Shown here one piece after another: positions 51,900-59,978 of a stretch of 64,000 nucleotides of DNA; position 1 is the first letter of the stretch; each line of letters begins with the position of its first letter. The notes under the pieces are model-generated. The model was not told the origin of the DNA. It was given only the letters and a program-made list of their open reading frames with translations, and searched no databases. A program made the position numbers and the translations under genes. The DNA is from Paenibacillus_AB hodogayensis (GTDB lineage: Bacteria; Bacillota; Bacilli; Paenibacillales; NBRC-103111): the NCBI RefSeq assembly GCF_039536325.1, contig NZ_BAAAYO010000010.1, positions 558,001 to 622,000 of the forward strand, read 5' to 3'.

Positions 51900-53021
51900 T
51901 TACTTTTTGTACCGCGAGCCGGCAATCCGTTCCTGCAGCAGTCCGTGAAACCGTTCTTCGTCGAGCGGAAGCTCCGCCCAGTCGTCGGTCCAAGCCGACA
52001 AATACATGGCGTTGGACAGCGACAAGCCGCGAATGCCTTCCTGCCCCGGCGCCACAAGCGGCGTTCCTTTGCGGATCGCGTCTACCCAGTTTTGGGTCAC
52101 GGCTTTGTGCCCGTTCGGGCCGGCGGCCACCGGCACGTCGATCTTCCAGTTTTCCGGCTGGCCGAAGGCGCTCTTGGCCGTCAGGTTGAACTCCGGCTCC
52201 GGCACGCGCAGACGCCAGAACGTCAGCTTGTCGTTCTCAATTACCACTTTGCCGCGATCGCCCGTAATTTCATAACGGTTCGTTCCCGGCGTCTCGCCGG
52301 TCGTCGTAATGAACACGCCCGTCGCTCCGTTCGGATATTCCACGTACGCCGTTACTTCGTCCTCGACCTCGATATCCCGGTACTTGCCGAACGAACAGAA
52401 GGCGCGTACCCGCGTCGGCAGCATGCCCACGGTCCATTGCCACAAATCGAGCTGATGCGGGCATTGGTTCAACAATACGCCCCCGCCTTCGCCCGCCCAG
52501 GTCGCGCGCCAATCGCCGGAGTCGTAGTAGCTTTGCGTCCGGTACCAGGTCGTAATGATCCAGTTCGTGCGGCGGATCTCGCCCAGTTCGCCGCTGTCGA
52601 TCAGATCCTTCAGCTTAATATAAAGCGGATTCGTCCGCTGATTGAACATCATCGCAAATTTGACGCCGCTCGCTTCCGCAGCCTCATTCATCTCGCGCAC
52701 CTGCTTCGTATAAACGCCGGCCGGTTTCTCGCACAAAACGTGAATTCCGCGCGCAAACGCCTTCATCGAAGTGCCCGGATGATCGAAATGCAGGTTGCAG
52801 ATCATAATCGCGTCCACCGCACCCGAATCGAGCATGGCGTCCACCGTCTCGAACGTCTGCAGCTTCTCGCCGAACTGCTCCTTCGCCCAGCGCAGCCGGT
52901 CCGCGCTAATGTCGCACACGGCGGCGAGCTCCGCTCCGTCTATTCCCCCGGTAACGATATTCCTGGCATGGGCCGTCCCCATATTCCCGATACCCACGAT
53001 TCCGATTCTTACCACACTCAT
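51900..53021 (-). CDS. Gfo/Idh/MocA-family NAD(P)-dependent oxidoreductase
   Basis: A 373-residue dehydrogenase of sugar and cyclitol metabolism. The Rossmann motif GIVGIGNMGTAHARNI (residues about 8-23) binds NAD(P). The conserved EKPAGVYTKQV supplies the catalytic Lys of the EKP motif, and the C-terminal domain has GGGVLLNQCPHQLDLWQW with the His-Asp pair. AAAGGAG lies 11 bases before ATG at 53021. It is a single gene; the divergent-looking AraC gene at 53214 is on the same strand upstream and may control it. Substrate class (glucose-fructose, inositol or other) is not resolved. Confidence 0.92.
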   Translation of the reverse strand: MSVVRIGIVGIGNMGTAHARNIVTGGIDGAELAAVCDISADRLRWAKEQFGEKLQTFETVDAMLDSGAVDAIMICNLHFDHPGTSMKAFARGIHVLCEKPAGVYTKQVREMNEAAEASGVKFAMMFNQRTNPLYIKLKDLIDSGELGEIRRTNWIITTWYRTQSYYDSGDWRATWAGEGGGVLLNQCPHQLDLWQWTVGMLPTRVRAFCSFGKYRDIEVEDEVTAYVEYPNGATGVFITTTGETPGTNRYEITGDRGKVVIENDKLTFWRLRVPEPEFNLTAKSAFGQPENWKIDVPVAAGPNGHKAVTQNWVDAIRKGTPLVAPGQEGIRGLSLSNAMYLSAWTDDWAELPLDEERFHGLLQERIAGSRYKK

Positions 53022-53213
53022 GGTCTGCTTCCGCTCCTTTGCAGCAACGATTTGGTGTAAGCCGCTCCTTTCATCCTACCATAAAGGGAAACGGGTCTCT
53101 TAACCCTCGTTGCCGAATCGCGACTCCCCGATTGACTGTGATTGGTCTGCTGTCCTATCTCTACGCTGGCCCGTCTTACCGGAACGTCCGGACTCCGCCA
53201 ACGGCGCTTTCCG

Positions 53214-54044
53214 TCAGGTCGGAACCGTTTGCTTGCGGTACTGCTCGGGGGTGCAGCCGACGCGGCTTTTGAACATCCGCGTGAAATGCGACGGATGCTT
53301 GAAGCCGACCTTGTAGCATACTTCGGTAACGGTCAAATCCCGCTCCAATAAAAAATGGATCTTGGACTGGTTGATCCGGCGATGGTATACGTAATCGAAT
53401 ATGGTCGCGCCGGTTACCTCCTTGAACAGCTTGGACAAATAATATTTGTTCAAGTGCAGCTCCTGCTCAAGATGCTCCAGATGCAGATCGTCCTGGTAAT
53501 GCTCTTCGACGTAGTCAATAATGTTCTGCGCATGACGCTCCTTGTCGGATGGATAGGTCGGGGCCGCACCCGCTGACTGGCAGCGCTCATAGACCAACAG
53601 CAGTAAATCCAGAAACGCCGCGACCAGCCGGTCTCGCGCTTGCGGGTTATCTGTCAGCCTGCACAGCCGGGCAAGCAGTGCCTCGACCTCCGCCCGGTCT
53701 TGCCCCTGAAAGTGAATACGGCGGTTTTTCCATTCATAGAACGGCTGCAGCATGTTGACCGTAAACGGCATATCGACGAACGGCTTCAGGAATGCCGGGT
53801 CGAAATGGGCGATTGTCCGCCGGTAAGGCATCGTCAAATCCACGTTAGGACAATGGAGGGTCATGCCGTGCATGAGAATGAGATCGCCGGGCGAAAGCAC
53901 GAATATTTTATCGCCAATCAAATAATTCGCCTTGCCCTCGTGGAAATAGTAAATTTCAAAATGCGTATGGGAATGAAACTTCATGCTCGTCGCGCCTTCG
54001 CTGTAATGAACCTCCAAAGGCCGGATATGAAATGGCGGTCGCAC
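53214..54044 (-). CDS. AraC-family transcriptional regulator
   Basis: A 276-residue regulator with an N-terminal cupin domain (FHSHTHFEIYYFHEGKANYL, VLSPGDLILMHGM) and C-terminal HTHs: EHLEQELHLNKYYLSKLF and TVTEVCYKVGFKHPSHFTRM, closing CTPEQYRKQ. GTG at 54044 is chosen because GAGGGGGA lies eight bases upstream and the upstream in-frame residues are unlike any AraC protein. The sequence HSHTHFEIY is typical of sugar-responsive members. It lies 192 bases upstream of, and on the same strand as, the Gfo/Idh/MocA gene. Confidence 0.92.
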   Translation of the reverse strand: MRPPFHIRPLEVHYSEGATSMKFHSHTHFEIYYFHEGKANYLIGDKIFVLSPGDLILMHGMTLHCPNVDLTMPYRRTIAHFDPAFLKPFVDMPFTVNMLQPFYEWKNRRIHFQGQDRAEVEALLARLCRLTDNPQARDRLVAAFLDLLLLVYERCQSAGAAPTYPSDKERHAQNIIDYVEEHYQDDLHLEHLEQELHLNKYYLSKLFKEVTGATIFDYVYHRRINQSKIHFLLERDLTVTEVCYKVGFKHPSHFTRMFKSRVGCTPEQYRKQTVPT

Positions 54045-54159
54045 CGGATGTCCCCCTCGCCTTGTTACTCTAAGTGTAGCATGCGAAGCGGCACACATAA
54101 AGCTTAAAAGCCTCCGTGCTCTTGCCTCATTCCGGGAGGCTCGAGACGCCCGCAACGGG

Positions 54160-55734
54160 TCAATCCGGCTTAAGGTCGTGCCTCGTCTGCATGTACAGCC
54201 ATTTGCCGTCCGCAGACGCACCGATCAATTCGCTGTATGGCGATACGCCGGAGAGAATCGTTCTCGTCCGCCCGCTGTCCGCGTCGTACACGTACAAATG
54301 CTGCACGTCGCTGCTCTCCGCCTGTTCGTACGCTTTATACGCGAACGAATGAGTCGTTCCGAGCCACTGCACCGGATAACCGGACATGCCGTCCGGGACG
54401 CCCGCCCTTTTCTCGTCGCCCTTGTACAGCCCGCCGTTCGCATACATGCGGTACGTTCCGTCTTCGGACGCTACGAAGCCCGACCAGATCGCCGCTTCCT
54501 GCGGCGCGTTCCAAGTGCCGATCCGGTCTTCCGCCCGGTCGTAGCTATAGCGAATCTCTTGGTGGTTCGCGTCGAACATCCGCGTGTATACCCGCTTGCC
54601 GTCGTCGTAAAAGGCTACGGGCATCACTCCGTCGCTGACCATATCGCCTTCCATGCTGCCGATCAGCGCCTTATCCCATCTGCGCTGCGCCCCGCTAGCC
54701 AAATCGATCCAGACGAGATCGAGGTCGGCCGTTTGCCGGGCATCTTTGCCGACGGCGGCGATGATTGCACTGCGGTCTTTGGTGAATTCCGCGCCCTGGA
54801 CATAGCCGTCCAACCGGATATGCGTCACATCCTTGCCAGCGGGTACATTCGGAGCGCCCGTGTCGGCGAAGAGGAAGCCTCGCCTATCGACCGCGATGTC
54901 CCCCGTCCCGACGTACCGGGTAAACAGCGGAACCGGGTAGTCGATCACGGACCGCGCGGCCGCGTCATACACCGAATAAAGCGGAACCGACCGGGCGTCG
55001 CATTCGCAATATTGGGTCGGCCGGGTCAGCAGCACGAACCGCGCTCCCTCGTCCAGCAGATGAATTCCGTAGGGCACGCCAAACGCGGCCAGTCGCTCCG
55101 TCTTGCTTCCGTCGGCAGACACTCGCCACAATTGGTCGGGAGCGGTTACGACGAGACGGTAGCCGGAATCGTCTGGCATCGTTTCGCCTTGCTTCGTTTT
55201 CGCGCCGCTAACGTTCACCGCGTAAATCCGGTTCATGTCCTCGACGAAATCGTCAGCGGTAAGCTGCAGCTGCACCCGCAGTTCGGTGTCGCTTTGCCAG
55301 TCGAATACGAATTTGCCCGCCCCGTCCACCTGCTCTTGGCCGCGCATGCTCGCATTCGCCTGGACGATCGCCAGGGCGACGGATTCCCGGTCCATCGGCT
55401 GCCCGAAGGCGATGCGGAACGATTGCGGGGTCGGCGGAACGAGCGTCGTGGCCGGGGCCTTCAGCCGGGCATCGCCTTCGAACGTCATGGCGACGCTTGG
55501 CCGTTTCCGCTCCGGTTCGACGTTCCGAACGGTTGTTTCGCCGCTGCCGCCCTGGGGAACGTCCGCATGGCCGGTTTCGGGCGTTTTTGCCGGGCTTGCC
55601 GGCTCTTGCGAAGGCTGGAGCTGACTCGCCGAAGGGCGGTTAACGGCCTCCTCCGAACTCGCCTCCTTCCCGCTTTCGCAGCCGGCAGCCGCAAGCATAA
55701 GCACAGCCGCGCCCAAGCAAATCCACCATTTCAT
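54160..55734 (-). CDS. Large lipoprotein with beta-propeller-like domain
   Basis: A 524-residue surface lipoprotein. Signal with lipobox LAAAGC (Cys about residue 19) is followed by a 60-residue Ser/Pro/Glu-rich linker. A SbsA/Ig-like domain (about 80-180; PTPQSFRIAFGQPMDRES, ALAIVQANASMRG, IYAVNVSGAKTKQG) precedes a C-terminal part with repeated blade-like units (DQLWRVSADGSKTERLAAFG, LVWIDLASGAQRRWDK, LYVYDADSGRTRTIL), suggesting a beta-propeller. ATG at 55734 has GGAGGAGA upstream. Function is unknown. It is alone, with an AraC gene downstream on the same strand. Confidence 0.8.
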   Translation of the reverse strand: MKWWICLGAAVLMLAAAGCESGKEASSEEAVNRPSASQLQPSQEPASPAKTPETGHADVPQGGSGETTVRNVEPERKRPSVAMTFEGDARLKAPATTLVPPTPQSFRIAFGQPMDRESVALAIVQANASMRGQEQVDGAGKFVFDWQSDTELRVQLQLTADDFVEDMNRIYAVNVSGAKTKQGETMPDDSGYRLVVTAPDQLWRVSADGSKTERLAAFGVPYGIHLLDEGARFVLLTRPTQYCECDARSVPLYSVYDAAARSVIDYPVPLFTRYVGTGDIAVDRRGFLFADTGAPNVPAGKDVTHIRLDGYVQGAEFTKDRSAIIAAVGKDARQTADLDLVWIDLASGAQRRWDKALIGSMEGDMVSDGVMPVAFYDDGKRVYTRMFDANHQEIRYSYDRAEDRIGTWNAPQEAAIWSGFVASEDGTYRMYANGGLYKGDEKRAGVPDGMSGYPVQWLGTTHSFAYKAYEQAESSDVQHLYVYDADSGRTRTILSGVSPYSELIGASADGKWLYMQTRHDLKPD

Positions 55735-55830
55735 TCGCTCTCCTCCATTTTTCATCTTTACTTATGGAGACGACCGGAGATGGAGAATAGTTGCTTTATT
55801 TTGCCAATTTATTAGAGTTGAATTACCGAA

Positions 55831-56067
55831 TTGCATCCGAGTCGTTTTGTTCTGGTTGAGGCGATAAAAGCAAGCTCCAATAACCGTGTTCGCGAATTGG
55901 AGGACTTTTCGGTTATTCAGGATTACGACAATCCTCAAGAAGCGTGGAGCGGATACAAACATTTTCACAAGCTGCATCCGACACGTGAGCTGTACGTATT
56001 CCATACCAGCCGAAGCGATGTTGAGGTTGTTGAAGAGTTTTTCTTGGGCATACGGCAGCGCACATGA
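55831..56067 (+). CDS. Small protein preceding a broken aspartic-protease gene
   Basis: A 78-residue open frame from TTG at 55831 with no strong ribosome site; the real N-terminus may be lost. The C-terminal 55 residues, VIQDYDNPQEAWSGYKHFHK followed by RELYVFHTSRSDVEVVEEFF, look like a true protein with acidic and aromatic pattern. It overlaps the next start codon (ACATGA), as expected for a two-gene unit. Family not named by me. It may be a remnant, since its partner is broken. Confidence 0.5.
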   Translation: MHPSRFVLVEAIKASSNNRVRELEDFSVIQDYDNPQEAWSGYKHFHKLHPTRELYVFHTSRSDVEVVEEFFLGIRQRT

Positions 56068-56250
56068 AAATACAACTCCAGCATGGCTTGCCTATTATCT
56101 CGTTGACTTTAACTCAAAAAAATCAAGCGGTTGTTTTACCGAACGTCTTATTTGATACAGGATGTGCCGCAACGGTTTTGACGGCATACTTGGCGATGAT
56201 TTTATGTTGAGTTATCAAACCTTATCGGACAAATCGAAATCAAGCCTATA
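56064..56250 (+). pseudogene. Decayed retropepsin-like aspartic protease gene
   Basis: ATG at 56064 starts MKIQLQHGLPIISLTLTQKN and reaches LFDTGCAATV, matching the N-terminal half of clan AA retropepsin-like proteases with the catalytic Asp-Thr-Gly. The frame then closes at 56220. In another frame the same bases continue DGILGDDFMLSYQ, which resembles the later GILGMDFL motif of the family. The roughly 70 residues normally between these motifs are missing. Read as an internal deletion with frameshift. Confidence 0.6.
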
Positions 56251-56560
56251 TTCGGCATCACAGAAAGCGCGTCATTCAGCGTAAAAAGCGGTTTGCTGCA
56301 CAGCGGGGGTGGGTCGGCAAACATGAAGGAACGACTTTGATCGGCAGTTATTGGATTCAGACTTCTGAGCTTCGCATTAAACTTATTCGGAAACCACGTC
56401 AGTCTTAAACAGAAGACCATTTTTACTTGGAGTTGAACGGCTCCTTCGCCTATTTTTCAGCCGTGTCGCACCAAAGGCGTTGCTCCCTCATATCATGGAT
56501 TTGACTGTATCCCTACACCTTGTAACATATACAAAACCCAAGCAAGGAGGGGTGGCGATA

Positions 56561-56785
56561 TTGAAGGGCAACGACCACAAAAACAAATTTCTTCTGACCA
56601 ACCGTGAGCGCGAAGTCTTTGAACTGCTCGTGCAGGACAAAACGACGAAAGACATCGCTGGACAACTGTTTATCAGTGAAAAGACCGTGCGAAACCATAT
56701 TTCTAACGTTATGCAGAAGCTGAACGTAAAAGGTCGATCGCAGGCGGTTGTCGAGTTGATCAAGCTTGGGGAATTAAAAATTTGA
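56561..56785 (+). CDS. gerE: GerE, spore-coat LuxR-type regulator
   Basis: Late mother-cell regulator controlling coat genes. The 74-residue product is one LuxR-type HTH (LTNREREVFELLVQDKTTKDIAG onward; KTVRNHISNVMQKL) with VKGRSQAVVELIKLGEL at the end, matching GerE of Bacillus at the same length (74). TTG at 56561 is chosen because AAGGAGG stands ten bases upstream and this start gives the family length; a longer frame from 56480 does not. It is followed by a clear terminator. Neighbours are not the Bacillus neighbours. Confidence 0.95.
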   Translation: MKGNDHKNKFLLTNREREVFELLVQDKTTKDIAGQLFISEKTVRNHISNVMQKLNVKGRSQAVVELIKLGELKI

Positions 56786-56813
56786 TTGAGTGCCGAGTCA
56801 GGCAAGCCGAAAT

Positions 56814-56859
56814 CTTCCTTCCATGTCCGTATTGATGCGGGTGGGAGGAAGTTTTTTTT
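56814..56859 (+). terminator. Terminator of gerE
   Basis: CTTCCTTCCA pairs with TGGGAGGAAG, followed by eight T. Confidence 0.8.
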
Positions 56860-56940
56860 GTCCGGAATATCCAATCGCCAAAGAGCCCCCGATACGTTTC
56901 GCATCGGGAGCCCCTTTTCCTTCATATGCATATCTTGCGT

Positions 56941-57639
56941 TTACCGGGTTGCGCCAGTTCCGGTCTTGGCGGCATTGGTCGGAAACAGCCGATGTACCAT
57001 CGTCATGAATTCTTCGCCCAAGCCGCTGATCGGCTTGCCGGCATTCAAGTCTTCCGTATACCGCTTGACGCTGTTCACAAAATCCGGATTAGCCGAAACA
57101 TAAACGTTTTGAATATCCGGGCGGCCAGCCTTGACCTTCTCGGCAATCTGCGATTTGACGTCGGCAGCATTGTCGATGTCCTGACCATTATGGGTCATCA
57201 CCGCCACATAGGCATTGTTCCCCGCCAGCAGCACATTCGCCATTTGTACCGGACCTAGTCCTGTCAGCGAATCGGCAACTTCTTTGGCCGACTGAACGCC
57301 CTCGCTTGACGGGTGTACGGTCATATCGGGAGTAGCCCCTCTGTAATCGCTCCAGCGGTTAACCCCGTCGTGATTATAGCTCGTCATTCCCGTATCGCGG
57401 GTCAACCCGTCTCGCAAACTGTCGGCATTCCGGAACGTATTCGGATCGGCTCCCCGGTACCGGTCCAGCCCCAGCCTCATGTCTCCGTAGCCGTCTCCCC
57501 GGTTCGACATGGAACGATAATTCTTCGCTTTGACGCCGTCGTTCGTTCCCGAGGTTTCGTGCCGGGCGTTGGCGCAGCCTGCTGCCGATACGGCAACAAG
57601 CGAAGCGAGCAACGCCAAGCGGATCGATTTCGCTGCCAA
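56941..57639 (-). CDS. YhcN/YlaJ-family sporulation lipoprotein
   Basis: A 232-residue lipoprotein with lipobox SAAGC (Cys about residue 22). The N-terminal half is polar and rich in Gly, Arg and Asn; the C-terminal half (about 115-215) has the YhcN/YlaJ pattern: KEVADSLTGLGPVQMANVLL, AYVAVMTH, DVKSQIAEKVKAGRPDIQNV and YVSANPDFVNSVKRY. These proteins are found in the inner spore membrane and affect germination or outgrowth. It is convergent with gerE, a plausible regulator of late sporulation genes, though no site was identified. Confidence 0.88.
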   Translation of the reverse strand: MAAKSIRLALLASLVAVSAAGCANARHETSGTNDGVKAKNYRSMSNRGDGYGDMRLGLDRYRGADPNTFRNADSLRDGLTRDTGMTSYNHDGVNRWSDYRGATPDMTVHPSSEGVQSAKEVADSLTGLGPVQMANVLLAGNNAYVAVMTHNGQDIDNAADVKSQIAEKVKAGRPDIQNVYVSANPDFVNSVKRYTEDLNAGKPISGLGEEFMTMVHRLFPTNAAKTGTGATR

Positions 57640-57727
57640 TCCAATCAGCTCCCGTCCTTATGAATGTAAAATGGCCGAACATCCTCGTGCAAAGGGGCAG
57701 AGCGAACTAAGCTCTGACTTTGCATGC

Positions 57728-57818
57728 GTACAACATGGCGCAAATCCGCCAGGCTTATGGCCGTACTGCTTCTACAACGGACCATAAGAAACGGGTATGT
57801 TTTTGCGCCATTGTGTAC
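57728..57818. repeat. Long imperfect palindrome, possibly related to the 4687 element
   Basis: Seventeen-base arms (57728-57744 and 57802-57818) match at 15 of 17, and an inner stem CTTATGGCCGT/ACGGACCATAAG continues the fold. The adjacent AGCTCTGACTTTG (57711-57723) is identical to 13 bases of the inverted-repeat arm at 4687-4704. No coding capacity. Confidence 0.45.
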
Positions 57819-57899
57819 TAGGATGCTCGACCTTTCAAACCCGCATGCTCCGTTCGGCAAACCAATCCATGGGAGCTCGGACGGTTGCCCGGCTTCAGG

Positions 57900-58694
57900 C
57901 TACTCTGCGATGAACTGCTGGGTAAACATTTTTCCGCACGAGCCTCCGTCCACAATACCGATCCCGATCCGCGTGAATGTCCCGCTCAATATATTCGCGC
58001 GGTGGCCGGGGGAGTTCATCAGCGCCTCATGAGCGGCCTGTACCGCCTCGTTACAGGCAATGTTTTCGCCAGCGCTCGAATACGCAATGCCGAATTGCTG
58101 CATCATGTCGAAAGGCGAACCGTAAGTCGGCGACTGGTGGGAAAAGTAACCGTTGTCCGCCATATCACGGCTCTTCAGTCTGGCAACCTCGGCAAGCTTC
58201 AGATCGGCCTCCAGAGGCTCCAAACCGGCCTCCCGTCGGGCTGTATTGACCAGCTCGATCATTTGCCGCTCCTCGGCGCTCAAGCCTTCAGAAGGAGGAT
58301 TTTCGGGAGCAGGCTCCGGCTCCAGCCGCTCGGGCGGAATTTGCGGCGCTGGCGTCGGCATGCGCGGACCCGGCGAAGGCGCCTGCCGCGGTATTTTAAC
58401 ACTGGCGTAAGCCCACAGAATGGATTCGAGCGTTTTGTTGTCGACCGCTCCGGTTACCGGGAGGTTGTATTTTTGCTGAAACCGTTTCACTGCCGCTTCG
58501 GTCTCCGAACCGTAATAGCCGGTAATCGTTCCGTTGAAATACCCCAGCGATTTCAGCATCCCCTGAACGGCGAACACATCCGGGCCTTTGGCTCCTTTGC
58601 CGAATGCCGAAGCGACGGACGATGCGCCGAATACGAGGACGAACGATGCCAGAACGACGATCCATGTTTGTTTCCACTGGCGATGAAAGGACAT
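57900..58694 (-). CDS. Secreted CAP-domain protein with peptidoglycan-binding domain
   Basis: A 264-residue exported protein (YkwD-like). Signal peptide ends near residue 31 (VASA/F). A PG_binding_1 domain (about 35-95; DVFAVQGMLKSLGYF, YYGSETEAAVKRFQQKYN) is joined by a Pro-rich linker to a C-terminal CAP/SCP domain (about 140-262) with NGYFSHQSPTYGSPFDMM, ENIACN, HEALMNSPGHRANILS and IGIGIVDGG. Such proteins are common in spore-formers and are thought to sit in coat or cortex. AAGGAGTGGGG precedes ATG at 58694. Role unproven. Confidence 0.9.
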   Translation of the reverse strand: MSFHRQWKQTWIVVLASFVLVFGASSVASAFGKGAKGPDVFAVQGMLKSLGYFNGTITGYYGSETEAAVKRFQQKYNLPVTGAVDNKTLESILWAYASVKIPRQAPSPGPRMPTPAPQIPPERLEPEPAPENPPSEGLSAEERQMIELVNTARREAGLEPLEADLKLAEVARLKSRDMADNGYFSHQSPTYGSPFDMMQQFGIAYSSAGENIACNEAVQAAHEALMNSPGHRANILSGTFTRIGIGIVDGGSCGKMFTQQFIAE

Positions 58695-58832
58695 GAGCCC
58701 CACTCCTTATCGTCTTGCGGTTTTTTACCCCTAATATGCCATAACTTCGGGCGGCCTATGCGCTTCCTGCAGAGAGACGCAGACGAAATTCGATATTGAC
58801 ATGACACGAACAAATCGCTATGTTTATTTATA

Positions 58833-58860
58833 TTAGTACCAGATACTATAACCAGATACT
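58833..58860 (+). promoter_or_regulatory. FapR-like operator upstream of fabH
   Basis: TTAGTACCAGATACTATA (58833-58850) has the palindromic TAGTA/TACTA half-sites typical of FapR boxes (TTAGTACC...). ACCAGATACTAT repeats immediately (58851). The site is about 45 bases before the fabH start, in an AT-rich promoter region. Confidence 0.6.
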
Positions 58861-58904
58861 ATTTTTAATTTGAGATTTGCTTTTAAATTAAGGAGGAATC
58901 CATT

Positions 58905-59912
58905 ATGCGACCATCGGAAACGGCTTTACCTCAACTCCTTCACGCCGAAATCACGGCTCTCGGCGGGTATGTTCCGGACCGGATTTTGACAAACGATCAG
59001 TTGGCCGGGATGGTCGAGACGAACGACGAATGGATCGTTCAGCGTACGGGCATCCGGGAACGCCGCTTATGCGCACCCGACCAATACACAAGTGACCTGT
59101 GCTGCGCGGCAGTCGACAATATGTTGGCCCGGTACCCTGTCTCTGTGCACGATGTCGACCTTATTCTGGTCGCAACTCATACGCCGGACTTCCCTTGCCC
59201 TTCCGTAGCTTGTCAAGTGCAGGCCAACTTCGGTATCGAAAGCGCTGGCGCAATCGATTTGAACGCGACTTGCGCCGGATTTGTCTATGCCCTGCATATG
59301 GCTAACGGCATGATCGCTTCCGGCTTGCATCGCAAGGTGCTTGTCCTTGGCGCGGATGCATTGTCGCGGGTGACCGACTACACCGATCGAACGACCTGCA
59401 TTTTGTTCGGCGACGGTGCCGGAGCGGCCCTGGTGGAAGCGCGGGGCGACCAGCCCGCTTTTTTGGCGGCACGGCTGGAGTCCGATGGAACCGGCGGCAG
59501 CCATGTATACCGGACCGGGCTGCGCAGCGAGCTGAACGGAACCCCGCTCCGCAACACCAAGCTGCTTGTCCAAAACGGTCCGATGGTGTACAAATGGGCG
59601 GTGCAGACTGTCCCCCAAGGAATGCGCTCTTTATTGGACAAGGCCGGCATCCCCATGGAGGCGGTGGATTGGTTCGTGCCGCACAGCGCCAATCTGCGCA
59701 TGATCGAATCCATCTGCGAGAAGAGCGGTTTTCCGATAAGCAAAACGTTGTACAGCATGGTTATGTATGGGAACACCTCGGCAGCCACCGTTCCGCTTGC
59801 TCTTTCCGATGCCGCCGCCGCGGGCCGCTTGTCAGCCGGGCAGACATTGCTCCTCTACGGCTTCGGTGGAGGGCTGACTCAGGCAGGACTGCTGCTCCGG
59901 TGGACGGTTTAA
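58905..59912 (+). CDS. fabH: 3-oxoacyl-ACP synthase III (FabH)
   Basis: Starts fatty-acid chains by condensing acyl-CoA with malonyl-ACP. The 335-residue product has the full triad: Cys123 in NATCAGF, His260 in VPHSANLRM and the Asn in MYGNTSAATVPLAL, plus the GFGGGLTQAG end motif. AAGGAGG precedes ATG at 58905. It is a single gene under a FapR-like box. Since fabH is usually beside other fab genes, this may be a second, branched-chain-specific copy comparable to FabHB. The gene ends before a shared terminator with the collagen-like gene. Confidence 0.95.
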   Translation: MRPSETALPQLLHAEITALGGYVPDRILTNDQLAGMVETNDEWIVQRTGIRERRLCAPDQYTSDLCCAAVDNMLARYPVSVHDVDLILVATHTPDFPCPSVACQVQANFGIESAGAIDLNATCAGFVYALHMANGMIASGLHRKVLVLGADALSRVTDYTDRTTCILFGDGAGAALVEARGDQPAFLAARLESDGTGGSHVYRTGLRSELNGTPLRNTKLLVQNGPMVYKWAVQTVPQGMRSLLDKAGIPMEAVDWFVPHSANLRMIESICEKSGFPISKTLYSMVMYGNTSAATVPLALSDAAAAGRLSAGQTLLLYGFGGGLTQAGLLLRWTV

Positions 59913-59924
59913 GAAATAGAAAAA

Positions 59925-59955
59925 GGAGAGACCGTCTGACTTGACCGGTCTCTCC
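59925..59955. terminator. Terminator shared by fabH and the collagen-like gene
   Basis: GGAGAGACCG (59925-59934) and CGGTCTCTCC (59946-59955) form a perfect ten-base stem with an 11-base loop between convergent genes. No strong T tract. Confidence 0.7.
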
Positions 59956-59978
59956 CGAAAGTTATCTCCGAGCTTGCT

